This document shows, piece after piece, positions 9,279 to 19,358 of a DNA stretch of 64,000 nt. The notes under the pieces are model-generated. The model worked only from the letters and a program-made list of their open reading frames with translations, had not been told where the DNA came from and ran no database searches. The DNA comes from Yersinia alsatica (GTDB taxonomy: Bacteria; Pseudomonadota; Gammaproteobacteria; Enterobacterales; Enterobacteriaceae), in NCBI RefSeq assembly GCF_902170305.1, contig NZ_CABHWW010000026.1, forward strand, positions 434,001 through 498,000, given 5' to 3'. The first letter of the stretch is position 1; every line of letters starts with the position of its first letter. The translations under genes were made by a program, and so were the position numbers.

Positions 9279-11894
9279 ATGACACAACAGCCGCAAGCTA
9301 AATACCGTCACGATTATAAATCGCCGGATTACACTATCACCGATATCAGTCTGGACTTCGCGCTAGATGCACAAAAAACGACGGTAACGGCGGTCAGTAA
9401 AGTAAAACGTCAGGGAACAGATGGCGCACCGCTGATTTTAAATGGTGAAGATCTCACATTAATGAGTCTCAGTGTTGATGGGCAAGCCTGGCCACATTAT
9501 CAGCTACAGGATAACGTGCTGGTCATCGAACAACTGCCGGCGAATTTCACACTGACAATTGTTAATGATATTCATCCTGCAACCAACAGTGCGCTTGAAG
9601 GGTTATATCTTTCCGGCGAAGCATTGTGTACCCAGTGTGAAGCCGAAGGTTTTCGTCATATTACCTATTATTTAGACCGCCCTGATGTGCTGGCGCGTTT
9701 TACTACGCGGATTGTTGCCGATAAAACGCTTTATCCTTATTTACTCTCCAACGGTAATCCGGTGGGGAAAGGCACTTTAGACGATGGTCGCCATTGGGTT
9801 AAATGGGAAGACCCATTCCCAAAACCTTGCTACCTATTTGCTTTGGTCGCCGGTGATTTTGATGTTTTACGCGATAAATTCATTACTCGTTCTGGTCGAG
9901 AAGTTGCGCTGGAGTTGTTTGTTGACCGTGGCAATTTGGATCGTGCTGATTGGGCGATGACCTCGTTGAAGAATTCCATGAAATGGGATGAGACCCGTTT
10001 TGGTCTGGAATATGACCTAGACATTTATATGATTGTTGCGGTTGATTTCTTCAATATGGGCGCCATGGAAAATAAAGGGTTGAATGTATTTAACTCAAAA
10101 TATGTTCTGGCAAAAGCAGAAACAGCGACAGATAAAGACTATCTGAATATTGAAGCGGTTATTGGCCATGAATATTTCCATAACTGGACTGGTAACCGCG
10201 TGACGTGTCGCGATTGGTTCCAGTTAAGTTTGAAAGAGGGGCTAACAGTATTCCGTGATCAGGAATTCAGCTCTGATTTAGGGTCGCGTTCGGTTAATCG
10301 CATTGAAAATGTGCGTGTCATGCGCGCGGCACAGTTTGCAGAAGATGCCAGCCCAATGGCTCATGCTATTCGGCCCGATAAAGTTATCGAGATGAACAAC
10401 TTCTATACCTTGACGGTGTACGAGAAAGGTTCAGAAGTTATCCGCATGATGCATACATTACTGGGTGAACAGCAATTCCAGGCGGGTATGCAACTCTATT
10501 TTGAGCGCCACGATGGCAGCGCCGCAACCTGTGATGATTTTGTCCAGGCCATGGAAGATGCATCAAATGTCGATTTATCTTTATTCCGCCGCTGGTATAG
10601 CCAATCGGGTACGCCAATCCTGACGGTACGTGATGATTATGATGCGGAAAAACAGCAATATCATCTGCATGTGAGTCAGAAAACATTACCAACCCCCGAC
10701 CAGCCGGAAAAACTGCCATTACATATCCCATTGGATATTGAGTTATATGACAGCAAAGGCAATGTTATTCCGTTACAGAGAAATGGCTTGCCAGTTCATC
10801 ACGTCCTGAATGTGACAGAAGCGGAACAGACTTTTACCTTTGATAATGTTGAACATACGCCGATCCCCTCTCTGCTGCGTGAGTTCTCCGCACCGGTTAA
10901 ACTGGATTACACCTACAGTGACCAGCAACTGACTTTCCTGATGCAGCATGCGCGCAATGAATTCTCTCGTTGGGATGCAGCACAGAGCTTGTTGGCAACG
11001 TATATCAAGCTTAATGTTGCTAAATACCAGCAGAAACAGCCGTTGAGTTTACCTAATCACGTGGCCGATGCTTTCCGTGCAATATTGCTTGATGAAAATC
11101 TTGATCCTGCTTTAGCTGCACAGATTCTGACATTGCCATCAGAAAATGAAATTGCTGAGCTGTTTACCACTATTGATCCGCAGGCGATCAGTGCGGTGCA
11201 TGAGGCGATTACCCGTTGCCTGGCCCAAGAGTTGTCCGATGAACTGTTGGCTGTCTATGTGGCGAATATCACTCCAGTCTATCGTATTGAGCACAGTGAT
11301 ATAGCCAAGCGTGCCTTGCGTAATACCTGCTTGAATTATCTGGCGTTTGGTGATGCCGAGTTTGCTAATAAACTGGTCTCTTCGCAATATCATCAAGCCG
11401 ATAATATGACTGACTCGCTGGCCGCATTAGCCGCATCAGTGGCGGCACAACTGCCATGCCGGGACGAGTTACTGGCCGCCTTTGATGTGCGCTGGAACCA
11501 TGACGGTCTGGTGATGGATAAATGGTTTGCTCTGCAAGCAACCAGCCCGGCGGTGGATGTTTTGGCGCAAGTTCGCGGGTTGCTTAAGCATCCGGCGTTT
11601 AGTTTGAGTAATCCAAACCGTACTCGCTCATTGATTGGTAGTTTTGCTTCCGGCAACCCAGCGGCCTTCCATGCCACTGATGGCAGCGGTTATCAATTCC
11701 TGGTGGAAATCCTCAGTGACTTGAATACCCGTAACCCACAGGTTGCTGCTCGTTTGATTGAGCCACTGATTCGTTTGAAACGCTATGATTCAGGGCGTCA
11801 AGCTCTGATGCGTCAGGCATTGGAACAGTTGAAAATGCTGGAAAACTTATCAGGTGACCTGTACGAGAAAATCACCAAGGCATTAGCGGCATAA
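9279..11894 (+). CDS. pepN: Aminopeptidase N
   Basis: An 871-aa M1-family zinc metalloaminopeptidase, matching the E. coli PepN length (~870). The exopeptidase motif MGAMENKGLN and the zinc site HEYFHNW with the third ligand in LKEGLTVFRDQEF are intact. N-terminal beta domain, thermolysin-like catalytic domain, beta sandwich and alpha-helical C-terminal domain follow the family order. It removes N-terminal residues from peptides in the cytoplasm and is a main housekeeping aminopeptidase. It is followed by a strong hairpin and then pyrD. Confidence 0.97.
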   Translation: MTQQPQAKYRHDYKSPDYTITDISLDFALDAQKTTVTAVSKVKRQGTDGAPLILNGEDLTLMSLSVDGQAWPHYQLQDNVLVIEQLPANFTLTIVNDIHPATNSALEGLYLSGEALCTQCEAEGFRHITYYLDRPDVLARFTTRIVADKTLYPYLLSNGNPVGKGTLDDGRHWVKWEDPFPKPCYLFALVAGDFDVLRDKFITRSGREVALELFVDRGNLDRADWAMTSLKNSMKWDETRFGLEYDLDIYMIVAVDFFNMGAMENKGLNVFNSKYVLAKAETATDKDYLNIEAVIGHEYFHNWTGNRVTCRDWFQLSLKEGLTVFRDQEFSSDLGSRSVNRIENVRVMRAAQFAEDASPMAHAIRPDKVIEMNNFYTLTVYEKGSEVIRMMHTLLGEQQFQAGMQLYFERHDGSAATCDDFVQAMEDASNVDLSLFRRWYSQSGTPILTVRDDYDAEKQQYHLHVSQKTLPTPDQPEKLPLHIPLDIELYDSKGNVIPLQRNGLPVHHVLNVTEAEQTFTFDNVEHTPIPSLLREFSAPVKLDYTYSDQQLTFLMQHARNEFSRWDAAQSLLATYIKLNVAKYQQKQPLSLPNHVADAFRAILLDENLDPALAAQILTLPSENEIAELFTTIDPQAISAVHEAITRCLAQELSDELLAVYVANITPVYRIEHSDIAKRALRNTCLNYLAFGDAEFANKLVSSQYHQADNMTDSLAALAASVAAQLPCRDELLAAFDVRWNHDGLVMDKWFALQATSPAVDVLAQVRGLLKHPAFSLSNPNRTRSLIGSFASGNPAAFHATDGSGYQFLVEILSDLNTRNPQVAARLIEPLIRLKRYDSGRQALMRQALEQLKMLENLSGDLYEKITKALAA

Positions 11895-11910
11895 GCTGTT
11901 TTTGCATAAT

Positions 11911-11938
11911 GAATAGAGGGCAGTTGTGCCCTCTATTC
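11911..11938 (+). terminator. Hairpin after pepN
   Basis: GAATAGAGGGCA and TGCCCTCTATTC make a 12-bp perfect stem with a 4-base loop, 17 bp after the pepN stop. It lacks a long T-run, so it may be a terminator or a 3'-end protecting hairpin. Confidence 0.7.
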
Positions 11939-12064
11939 ATGACTGACCCACTCTGCAATACCACTATTCTTTCCATGGCTTTACTTCGCAAACGTTTACT
12001 TTCCTGAAAGATGAATTTACCATTCCCGCATCAACGGCTTGTCATCGCTCGCTCAGGAGATTAC

Positions 12065-13075
12065 ATGTACTATCCTCTCGTCAAAAAAGCACTCTTTCAG
12101 CTTGATCCAGAACGTGCCCATGAGTTTACTTTCCGCCAGCTAAAACGAATTACCGGCACACCGCTTGAGTTTTTGGTACGTCAGTCGGTGCCAACTAAAC
12201 CGGTAAGTTGTATGGGATTGTCATTCAAAAATCCACTCGGCTTGGCTGCGGGTCTGGATAAAGACGGTGAGTGTATTGATGCTCTGGGGGCAATGGGGTT
12301 TGGTTTTATCGAAGTAGGGACTGTGACACCACGGCCGCAGTCAGGTAATGATAAACCCAGACTCTTTAGGATCGTTGAAGCCGAAGGTTTGATCAACCGC
12401 ATGGGATTTAATAATCACGGCGTTGATAACTTAATTGAAAACGTTAAGAAATCACATTTTGGCGGTATTCTCGGTATTAATATCGGCAAGAATAAAGATA
12501 CTCCCGTAGAACAAGGTAAAGACGATTACTTGATTTGTATGGATAAAATTTATCCTTACGCTGGATATATTGCGATTAATATCTCTTCACCAAATACACC
12601 GGGATTACGAACTTTACAGTATGGCGAAGCATTAGACGATCTGTTAGCTGCAATTAAAAATAAACAAACTGAATTACACCAGCGCCACCATAAGTATGTT
12701 CCTGTGGCAGTAAAGATCGCGCCAGATCTTACTGAAGAGGAATTGATCCAAATAGCTGACAGTTTGGTTCGCCATAATATAGATGGTGTTATTGCCACTA
12801 ATACAACTTTAGATCGTTCCCTCATTCAGGGATTAAATTATTGCGAACAAGCCGGTGGTTTAAGTGGCCGACCATTACAATTACGCAGTACTGAAGTGAT
12901 TCGTCGTTTATCGCAAGAGCTACAAGGGCGTCTGCCTATTATCGGTGTGGGTGGAATTGACTCAGTAACCGCTGCTCGTGAAAAAATGGCCGCGGGTGCT
13001 TCATTGATTCAAATTTATTCCGGATTTATCTTCCGTGGACCAGGTTTGATTAAGAATATCGTTACTCATATCTAA
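12065..13075 (+). CDS. pyrD: Dihydroorotate dehydrogenase (quinone), class 2
   Basis: A 336-aa protein from [20 protein letters not shown]. The ATG at 12065 has AGGAGA 5 bases upstream and gives the E. coli length, so the longer frame (start 12011) is rejected. The amphipathic N-terminal helix binds the inner membrane and ubiquinone. FMN-binding and catalytic blocks are [25 protein letters not shown] (catalytic Ser of class 2) and GVGGI...YSGFIFRGP. It oxidises dihydroorotate to orotate in pyrimidine synthesis. A GC-rich hairpin follows. Confidence 0.97.
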   Translation: MYYPLVKKALFQLDPERAHEFTFRQLKRITGTPLEFLVRQSVPTKPVSCMGLSFKNPLGLAAGLDKDGECIDALGAMGFGFIEVGTVTPRPQSGNDKPRLFRIVEAEGLINRMGFNNHGVDNLIENVKKSHFGGILGINIGKNKDTPVEQGKDDYLICMDKIYPYAGYIAINISSPNTPGLRTLQYGEALDDLLAAIKNKQTELHQRHHKYVPVAVKIAPDLTEEELIQIADSLVRHNIDGVIATNTTLDRSLIQGLNYCEQAGGLSGRPLQLRSTEVIRRLSQELQGRLPIIGVGGIDSVTAAREKMAAGASLIQIYSGFIFRGPGLIKNIVTHI

Positions 13076-13096
13076 TTATTTATCTTCTTTACTTGC

Positions 13097-13120
13097 CTGG
13101 GGGTTTATTTATTCCCCCAG
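13097..13120 (+). terminator. Hairpin after pyrD
   Basis: CTGGGGG and CCCCCAG form a 7-bp stem about 20 bp after the pyrD stop. The following bases are only moderately T-rich, so terminator function is probable rather than certain. Confidence 0.55.
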
Positions 13121-13250
13121 CTCGTCTATATTTTGTTCCTATAGATTAAATATACATCAAAAACCTTATTTGAATTTAGTCTCATTTGGCGGGTGAAAAT
13201 CTTGCTCATTGAGTCAATGATGTTGGCGGCAATAGTGGGAAGGATAAAAT

Positions 13251-13802
13251 ATGCGGATTAAACCAGACGATAAATGGCGTTGGTATTTTGATACCGAACA
13301 TGATCGACTCATGTTGGATTTAGCTAATGGTATGATATTTCGCTCGCGTTTCCCGTCAAAAATGTTAACCCCTGATGCTTTTGCTGATTCCGCATTTTGT
13401 GTTGATGATGCCGCGCTTTATTTTGAATTTGAAGATCAGTGCCGCCAAATTAAAATGGGCCATGAGCAACGTTCAGAATTGATATTAAATGCTTTGGTTG
13501 CATTTCGTTTTCTAAAACCTTTAATGCCTAAAAGCTGGTATTTTGCGCAACAGCCAAAAGCTTGGTTGCCACAGAATGCTGAACTGGCGACAGTAAAAGT
13601 ATTGGATAGCGGTGAAGATATTAGTTTATTGGTGGTTGAATCAGGCGACTCTGCCAGCTTATGTTTATTGGCACAATCTCAGGTGGTATTAGCAGGGCGT
13701 CAGTTAGTATTGGGTGACGCAATAAAGATAATGAATGATCGTTTGTTACCGCTGGTGATTGAACAGACGTACACCGCGCCAGCCTACGACCGGGCGATGT
13801 AA
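13251..13802 (+). CDS. zapC: Cell division protein ZapC (YcbW)
   Basis: A 183-aa protein of the DUF1379/ZapC family, about the E. coli length of 180. The N-terminus [14 protein letters not shown] is characteristic. ZapC binds FtsZ and promotes lateral bundling of protofilaments at mid-cell. A good ribosome site (AAGGAT) precedes the ATG. It lies between pyrD and ycbX as in E. coli. The last ~60 bp before ycbX hold a decayed intergenic repeat. Confidence 0.93.
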   Translation: MRIKPDDKWRWYFDTEHDRLMLDLANGMIFRSRFPSKMLTPDAFADSAFCVDDAALYFEFEDQCRQIKMGHEQRSELILNALVAFRFLKPLMPKSWYFAQQPKAWLPQNAELATVKVLDSGEDISLLVVESGDSASLCLLAQSQVVLAGRQLVLGDAIKIMNDRLLPLVIEQTYTAPAYDRAM

Positions 13803-13868
13803 TATCCATTATCTTTCAAGCTACAGCTGTGGTGGCTACCTTACTGACGTAAGTTAGTCGGGATTCTC
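13803..13868. repeat. Decayed half of an intergenic palindromic repeat
   Basis: ATATCCATTATCTTTCAAGC, followed by a TGTGGTGGCTACC stretch and then TCGGGATTCTC, resembles one arm of the 127-bp palindromic element at 19,219-19,345 and the units at 23,345-23,566. The middle is deleted. It fills the space between convergent zapC and ycbX. Recognised by eye only. Confidence 0.5.
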
Positions 13869-14981
13869 TTATTTACCGCTGAGAGTAATATCCCCTTTAG
13901 GGATACAACTGCAACAAAGAATCGTCCCGTCATTACCGATAGCACTCTGTTTTAAAGGTGCGACATCGCCATTGATTAATGTAATTCGACAACTGCCACA
14001 TATCCCTGCCCGACAAGAGTAAGGTATACGAATATTTTGTTGCTCCAATTGCTCTAATAATACCTGCTGATTATTACCATTAAAGCGGATGCCATTATAT
14101 TCAATAGACAGCGTTTTGGATTGATCTTGCGGCGCGGCTAAGCTTTCAACCACGGCACCAGCGCTATAGGGGCGTGGCGGTTTGGTTGACAGAATTTCGA
14201 CTTCATCCCCAACCCGAATAATCCCGCTATTTCTGGCCACCATATTTTGGCCAAAGTCGATATCACCATTTTCAGCGGTTCGGAATGTCTGTAGTGTCTG
14301 TAAAGGTTCACCTGTAGGATGTTTACGTCCACGTTCAACGCTGACTGTGGTTAATACACAGCGGCTGCATGGTTTGACCAAATCAAAGGTAATATCCCCC
14401 ACTCGGATAACCTGCCAACTGTCTTCAGCAAAGGCATTGGCCCCCGTCACCACTAAATTGGGGCGGAACTGTTCCAGCTTAATACTGCCGGGGCAGCGCT
14501 GCTGTAATTCTTTAAATGATGCTTCATTAATGAGTAAATAAGGGAAGCCATCAGCAAAGGAGAGTGGAATTTCCGGCATCGGTTTTACCCGGCGGGTTAA
14601 TTCTGCTCCGAGCCAGCGCAATTGCACTTCACGCTGAAAATAGTCACTGAGCCAGTTGTTGATAGCGGGTGGGGCAATTAACGCGGTAAAATGGTTGCCC
14701 CAAACTTCAGTGGGTTCCCCATTGGCTAAAAAATCATTAAAGCGGATACTGGCGCTCTCGCCATCGGGGGCAGTAAGGTACAGACCGTCTGGCATTAATG
14801 CCGGGGTAAACATGACCATCTTCGGATATTGGCGCGCAGTAATAAAAGTGCCATCCGGTTCGGTAATCATAAATACGCGGTCAAAGGCCAGTCCGCTGCT
14901 GCTAACTTGAGCATGAGAAAGCTGCAAGCCGCGCATGGATTTCACCGGATGAACGTAAAGTCGGGAGAGGGTAATCACCAT
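13869..14981 (-). CDS. ycbX: YcbX: MOSC-domain protein with C-terminal 2Fe-2S ferredoxin
   Basis: A 370-aa protein close to E. coli YcbX (369 aa). The MOSC N-terminal barrel begins [17 protein letters not shown]. The MOSC domain follows, with the conserved cysteine in [12 protein letters not shown] that binds molybdenum cofactor. The last ~85 residues are a plant-type ferredoxin with CRAGICGSC and a later cysteine in LCCSC. In E. coli YcbX detoxifies N-hydroxylated base analogues such as 6-hydroxylaminopurine using molybdenum cofactor. It is divergent from rlmL with about 100 bp between them. Confidence 0.95.
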   Translation of the reverse strand: MVITLSRLYVHPVKSMRGLQLSHAQVSSSGLAFDRVFMITEPDGTFITARQYPKMVMFTPALMPDGLYLTAPDGESASIRFNDFLANGEPTEVWGNHFTALIAPPAINNWLSDYFQREVQLRWLGAELTRRVKPMPEIPLSFADGFPYLLINEASFKELQQRCPGSIKLEQFRPNLVVTGANAFAEDSWQVIRVGDITFDLVKPCSRCVLTTVSVERGRKHPTGEPLQTLQTFRTAENGDIDFGQNMVARNSGIIRVGDEVEILSTKPPRPYSAGAVVESLAAPQDQSKTLSIEYNGIRFNGNNQQVLLEQLEQQNIRIPYSCRAGICGSCRITLINGDVAPLKQSAIGNDGTILCCSCIPKGDITLSGK

Positions 14982-15080
14982 TGCCTCCGTGCGAGTATTA
15001 AATTAGAGGGAGCAACTTTATGACAAGCTGCTGGGATTAGCTATAATGCGCAACAATTTTCTTTTTGGTGATAGTGCGAT

Positions 15081-17201
15081 ATGAACTCTCTGTTTGCCAG
15101 CACGGCGCGTGGACTGGAAGAACTGTTAAAAAGCGAACTCGAAGCGCTGGGCGCTCACGACTGTAAAATAGTGCAGGGTGGGGTACATTTTCAGGGCGAC
15201 GATCGACTCATGTACCAAAGCCTGTTGTGGAGCCGCTTGGCTTCGCGCATTTTGCTACCGCTCAACGAATTCAAAGTTTACAGTGACTTAGACTTGTACC
15301 TTGGGGTACAGGCAATTGACTGGCCGTCAATCTTTGGTGTGGACAAGACATTTGCCGTGCATTTTAGCGGCGTGAATGAGGAGATCCGCAATAGTCAGTA
15401 TGGTGCATTAAAAGTAAAAGACGCCATTGTCGATAGCTTTACTCGCAAGCTGGATCAGCGCCCGACGGTGGCCAAGCAGCAACCGGATATTCGGGTCAAT
15501 GTGTTCCTGCAACGAGATATGGCCAGTGTGGCGTTAGATCTTAGCGGTGAAGGCCTGCATCAGCGCGGTTATCGCGACTTGACCGGACAGGCGCCATTAA
15601 AAGAAAACTTGGCGGCGGCTATTATTCAGCGCTCAGGCTGGCAGTTGGGTACGCCAATGGTCGATCCAATGTGCGGCTCCGGTACGTTGTTGATTGAAGC
15701 CGCCATGATGGCCTCTGATCGCGCACCGGGTTTGCATCGGGCACATTGGGGCTTTACTGCCTGGAGCGCATTCAACGAAGAGCTGTGGCGCGAGTTAACC
15801 AGCGAAGCACAAGTGCGTGCTCGCCGTGGCTTGCAAGAAACAACGTCTCGTTTCTTTGGCTCAGATATTGACCGGCGTGTCATTGAGATGGCTCGGGCCA
15901 ACGCCCGCCGTGCCGGGGTATCAGAATTGATTACCTTTAATGCCAATGATGTCAGCAAGCTGGTGAATCCACTGCCCGAAGGGCCGGTAGGTACGGTTAT
16001 CAGTAACCCGCCTTATGGTGAGCGGCTGGAAAGTGAACCGGCGCTGATTGCCCTGCACAATATGCTGGGCCGCATCATGAAAAGTGCCTTCGGCGGCTGG
16101 CGTTTGTCACTGTTCAGCGCGTCACCTGAATTGCTGAGCTGCTTGCAGTTACGTGCAGAGCGCGAATTCAAAGCCAAAAATGGCCCGTTGGATTGTGTGC
16201 AGAAAAACTACCAGTTGGCGGCGAATCCACAGGGTGCTGCCGGCGTGCAAGTGGCAGAGGATTATGCCAACCGTCTGCGTAAGAATGTGAAAAAACTGGA
16301 TAAGTGGGCTAAGCAGCAGGGTATTGAATGCTATCGCTTGTATGATGCCGACTTGCCAGATTACAACGTGGCGGTCGATCGTTACGGTAGCAAAGTTGTG
16401 GTGCAGGAATATGCGCCGCCGAAAACCATTGATGCACAAAAAGCGCGTCAGCGCCTGTTTGATGTGATTAATGCCACTTTGGCGGTGCTGGATTTGCCGT
16501 CAAATCAGCTGGTGTTGAAAACACGCGAACGGCAGAAAGGTAAAAATCAATACGAAAAATTGGCACAGAAGGGCGAGTTCCTGCTGGTGAGCGAATATAA
16601 CGCCAAGCTGTGGGTTAACCTGACTGATTACCTCGATACTGGCTTATTCCTTGACCACCGCATCGCCCGTCAGATGCTGGGTAAAATGAGTCAGGGTAAA
16701 GATTTCCTTAACCTGTTCGCCTATACCGGTACTGCCAGTGTTCATGCAGGGCTGGGTGGCGCGCGTAGTACGACCACGGTCGATATGTCGCGTACTTATT
16801 TAGAATGGGCTGAGAAGAACCTGCGAGCAAATGGCCTTACAGGTCAGCAGCACCGCTTGATTCAAGCTGATTGCCTCTCTTGGCTCAGTAACACCGATGA
16901 GCAATTCGATGTGATCTTCATTGATCCACCGACCTTCTCCAACTCCAAGCGTATGGAGACCACCTTTGATGTTCAGCGCGACCACTTAGTGCTGATGAAA
17001 GAACTTAAACGGTTACTGCGCCGTAAGGGGACAATCATGTTCTCTAACAATAAGCGTGGTTTCCAGATGGATTTGGCCGGTATAGCAGCGTTGGGGCTGG
17101 AAGCGAAAGAAATCACAGCGCAGACGCAATCTGAAGACTTTGCCCGTAATCGTCAGATCCACAACTGTTGGCTGGTCACCCACGCCAGCGAGGAAAAGTA
17201 A
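15081..17201 (+). CDS. rlmL: RlmKL bifunctional 23S rRNA methyltransferase
   Basis: A 706-aa fusion protein (E. coli 702 aa). An N-terminal THUMP domain leads to the RlmL half, with the SAM site [14 protein letters not shown] and catalytic motif NPPYGERL. This half makes m2G2445. The RlmK half begins near residue 400 with the RlmI-like fold, [11 protein letters not shown] and the [11 protein letters not shown] motif; it makes m7G2069. Both motifs are intact. The stop codon is 5 bp before the uup start, so the two genes are probably cotranscribed. Confidence 0.96.
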   Translation: MNSLFASTARGLEELLKSELEALGAHDCKIVQGGVHFQGDDRLMYQSLLWSRLASRILLPLNEFKVYSDLDLYLGVQAIDWPSIFGVDKTFAVHFSGVNEEIRNSQYGALKVKDAIVDSFTRKLDQRPTVAKQQPDIRVNVFLQRDMASVALDLSGEGLHQRGYRDLTGQAPLKENLAAAIIQRSGWQLGTPMVDPMCGSGTLLIEAAMMASDRAPGLHRAHWGFTAWSAFNEELWRELTSEAQVRARRGLQETTSRFFGSDIDRRVIEMARANARRAGVSELITFNANDVSKLVNPLPEGPVGTVISNPPYGERLESEPALIALHNMLGRIMKSAFGGWRLSLFSASPELLSCLQLRAEREFKAKNGPLDCVQKNYQLAANPQGAAGVQVAEDYANRLRKNVKKLDKWAKQQGIECYRLYDADLPDYNVAVDRYGSKVVVQEYAPPKTIDAQKARQRLFDVINATLAVLDLPSNQLVLKTRERQKGKNQYEKLAQKGEFLLVSEYNAKLWVNLTDYLDTGLFLDHRIARQMLGKMSQGKDFLNLFAYTGTASVHAGLGGARSTTTVDMSRTYLEWAEKNLRANGLTGQQHRLIQADCLSWLSNTDEQFDVIFIDPPTFSNSKRMETTFDVQRDHLVLMKELKRLLRRKGTIMFSNNKRGFQMDLAGIAALGLEAKEITAQTQSEDFARNRQIHNCWLVTHASEEK

Positions 17202-17206
17202 AAACT

Positions 17207-19120
17207 ATGTCGTTAATTAGCATGTCCGGTGCTTGGCTGTCGTTCAGCGATGCACCTTTATTAGATAATACGGAATTACATATTGAGGCAAACGAGCGTG
17301 TTTGTCTGGTGGGCCGTAATGGTGCGGGTAAATCCACCCTGCTGAAAATCTTAAGCAAAGAAGTTCCTTTGGATGATGGCCGCATCACTTATGAACAGGA
17401 TTTGATTGTCGCGCGTCTGCAACAAGATCCACCACGCAATGTGGCCGGGACGGTGTTTGATTTTGTTGCTGAAGGCGTACAAGAACAGGCAGAGCATCTG
17501 AAGGCTTACCACGCGACGTTGCATCAGGTTGAACTTGATCCGAGCGAGAAAAACCTTAATCGTCTGGCAGCATTGCAGGAAATTTTAGACCATCAGGGCT
17601 TATGGCAATTAGACAGTCGTATCCAGGAAGTGTTGGTCCAATTGGGCTTATCGGCAGATGCCGAACTTTCGTCGCTGTCTGGTGGTTGGTTGCGGAAAGC
17701 GGCATTAGGTCGCGCACTGGTAAGCTCACCAAAAGTGCTGTTGCTGGATGAACCGACCAACCATTTGGATATTGAAACCATTAATTGGCTGGAAGGCTTC
17801 CTGAAAGAGTTCCAGGGCAGCATTGTCTTTATCTCCCATGACCGCTCCTTTATCCGCGCAATGGCCACTCGCATTGTCGATCTGGACCGCGGTAAGTTGG
17901 TGTCATGGCCGGGTAACTACGAACTGTATCTTGCCAGCAAAGAAGAAGCATTGCGGGTTGAAGAGTTACAAAATGCTGAGTTTGACCGCAAGTTAGCGCA
18001 AGAAGAAGTGTGGATTCGCCAAGGCATCAAAGCACGACGCACGCGTAATGAGGGCCGTGTTCGCGCCCTAAAAGCCTTGCGGATGGAGCGCTCACAGCGC
18101 CGTGAAGTGATGGGCACCGCCAAGATGCAAGTGGAAGAGACTGTACGCTCGGGCAAAATTGTCTTTGATCTGGAAAATGTGAATTATCAGGTTGATGGCA
18201 AAGTGCTGGTGAAAGATTTCACCGCCCAAGTCCAGCGTGGCGATAAAATTGCGCTGGTGGGCCCGAACGGTTGCGGTAAAACCACCTTGCTGAAACTGAT
18301 GCTCGGTCAGCTTAAAGCGGACAGCGGCAAAGTGCATTGCGGTACTAAGCTGGAAGTGGCTTATTTTGACCAGCATCGTGCAGAACTTGATCCAGAACGC
18401 ACGGTTATGGATAACCTGGCGGAAGGTAAGCAGGAAGTGATGGTCAATGGCCGTTCACGCCATGTTCTGGGCTATCTGCAAGATTTCTTGTTCCACCCGA
18501 AACGCGCAATGACGCCAGTAAAAGCCTTGTCTGGTGGTGAACGTAACCGCCTGTTATTGGCTAAATTATTCCTTAAGCCAAGTAACTTACTGATTCTCGA
18601 TGAACCGACCAACGATCTGGATGTTGAAACGCTGGAACTGTTGGAAGAAATGGTAGATAGCTATCAGGGCACCGTGTTACTGGTGAGCCATGACCGCCAA
18701 TTCGTTGATAACTCAGTGACAGAATGCTGGATCTTTGAAGGCAATGGGCAAATCAGCAGCTTTGTTGGCGGGTATTATGATGCTCACCAACAACGTGCTG
18801 AGGCAAAACCTATTCGTCAGGTTGCGGCTAAAGTGGAAGAAACCAAAGTTGCAGCGCCAGTAAAAAGCGCGGCACCCGCGGCGAAACGCCCTGGTAAGCT
18901 GAGCTATAACCTGCAACGTGAGCTGGACCAATTGCCGCAGCAGTTGGAAAAGCTGGAAAATGAAATCAGTGAGTTACAGGCTCAGGTCGGTCATGCTGAT
19001 TTCTTCTCCCGTCCACATGAAGAGACGCAGCAGGTATTGAAAGCTTTGGCCGATGCTGAACAGGCATTAGAAGTGGCATTTAGTCGTTGGGAAGAGCTGG
19101 AAGCTCAGAAAAACGGCTAA
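17207..19120 (+). CDS. uup: ABC-F ATPase Uup
   Basis: A 637-aa ABC-F protein from MSLISMSGAWLSFSDAPLLD, the standard Uup start; the frame is open 13 codons further back inside rlmL but that is not used in the family. Two ATPase domains are visible: Walker A GRNGAGKST and GPNGCGKTT; signatures LSGGWLRK and LSGGERNR; Walker B LLLDEPTNHLD and LILDEPTNDLD. A C-terminal coiled coil (about residues 550-635) follows a basic linker. Uup acts on ribosomes and affects precise transposon excision. A hairpin (AACGGCTA/TAGCCGTT) spans the stop codon. Confidence 0.96.
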   Translation: MSLISMSGAWLSFSDAPLLDNTELHIEANERVCLVGRNGAGKSTLLKILSKEVPLDDGRITYEQDLIVARLQQDPPRNVAGTVFDFVAEGVQEQAEHLKAYHATLHQVELDPSEKNLNRLAALQEILDHQGLWQLDSRIQEVLVQLGLSADAELSSLSGGWLRKAALGRALVSSPKVLLLDEPTNHLDIETINWLEGFLKEFQGSIVFISHDRSFIRAMATRIVDLDRGKLVSWPGNYELYLASKEEALRVEELQNAEFDRKLAQEEVWIRQGIKARRTRNEGRVRALKALRMERSQRREVMGTAKMQVEETVRSGKIVFDLENVNYQVDGKVLVKDFTAQVQRGDKIALVGPNGCGKTTLLKLMLGQLKADSGKVHCGTKLEVAYFDQHRAELDPERTVMDNLAEGKQEVMVNGRSRHVLGYLQDFLFHPKRAMTPVKALSGGERNRLLLAKLFLKPSNLLILDEPTNDLDVETLELLEEMVDSYQGTVLLVSHDRQFVDNSVTECWIFEGNGQISSFVGGYYDAHQQRAEAKPIRQVAAKVEETKVAAPVKSAAPAAKRPGKLSYNLQRELDQLPQQLEKLENEISELQAQVGHADFFSRPHEETQQVLKALADAEQALEVAFSRWEELEAQKNG

Positions 19121-19218
19121 AAATATGCAATAGCCGTTCTGTCAGATGAGGTGGTATACGATATTATGTCTATTGTTATATTAAGCCTCCTGACAAAACG
19201 GCACTCAGCGACATTAGT

Positions 19219-19345
19219 AATACCCAATAGATTTCCAAGTACAGGATGGCGGCAAGCGAAAGAATATCGACTCACTGACTGATGCCAGTGATTTGGGCTA
19301 GCGAATGCGGCCAACACACCTGTGCTTGGAAAGATAAAGGGTATT
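19219..19345. repeat. 127-bp palindromic intergenic repeat abutting the pqiA ribosome site
   Basis: The ends AATACCC...TTCCAAGtACAGG and CCTGTgCTTGGAA...GGGTATT are inverted copies, and the centre is roughly symmetric, so the whole element can fold into a long stem. It belongs to a family of intergenic repeats widespread in Yersinia and relatives (remembered, not searched). Its last base is immediately before the GAGGA that serves pqiA, so it should be part of the pqiA leader RNA. Confidence 0.75.
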
Positions 19346-19358
19346 GAGGAATGAGATA

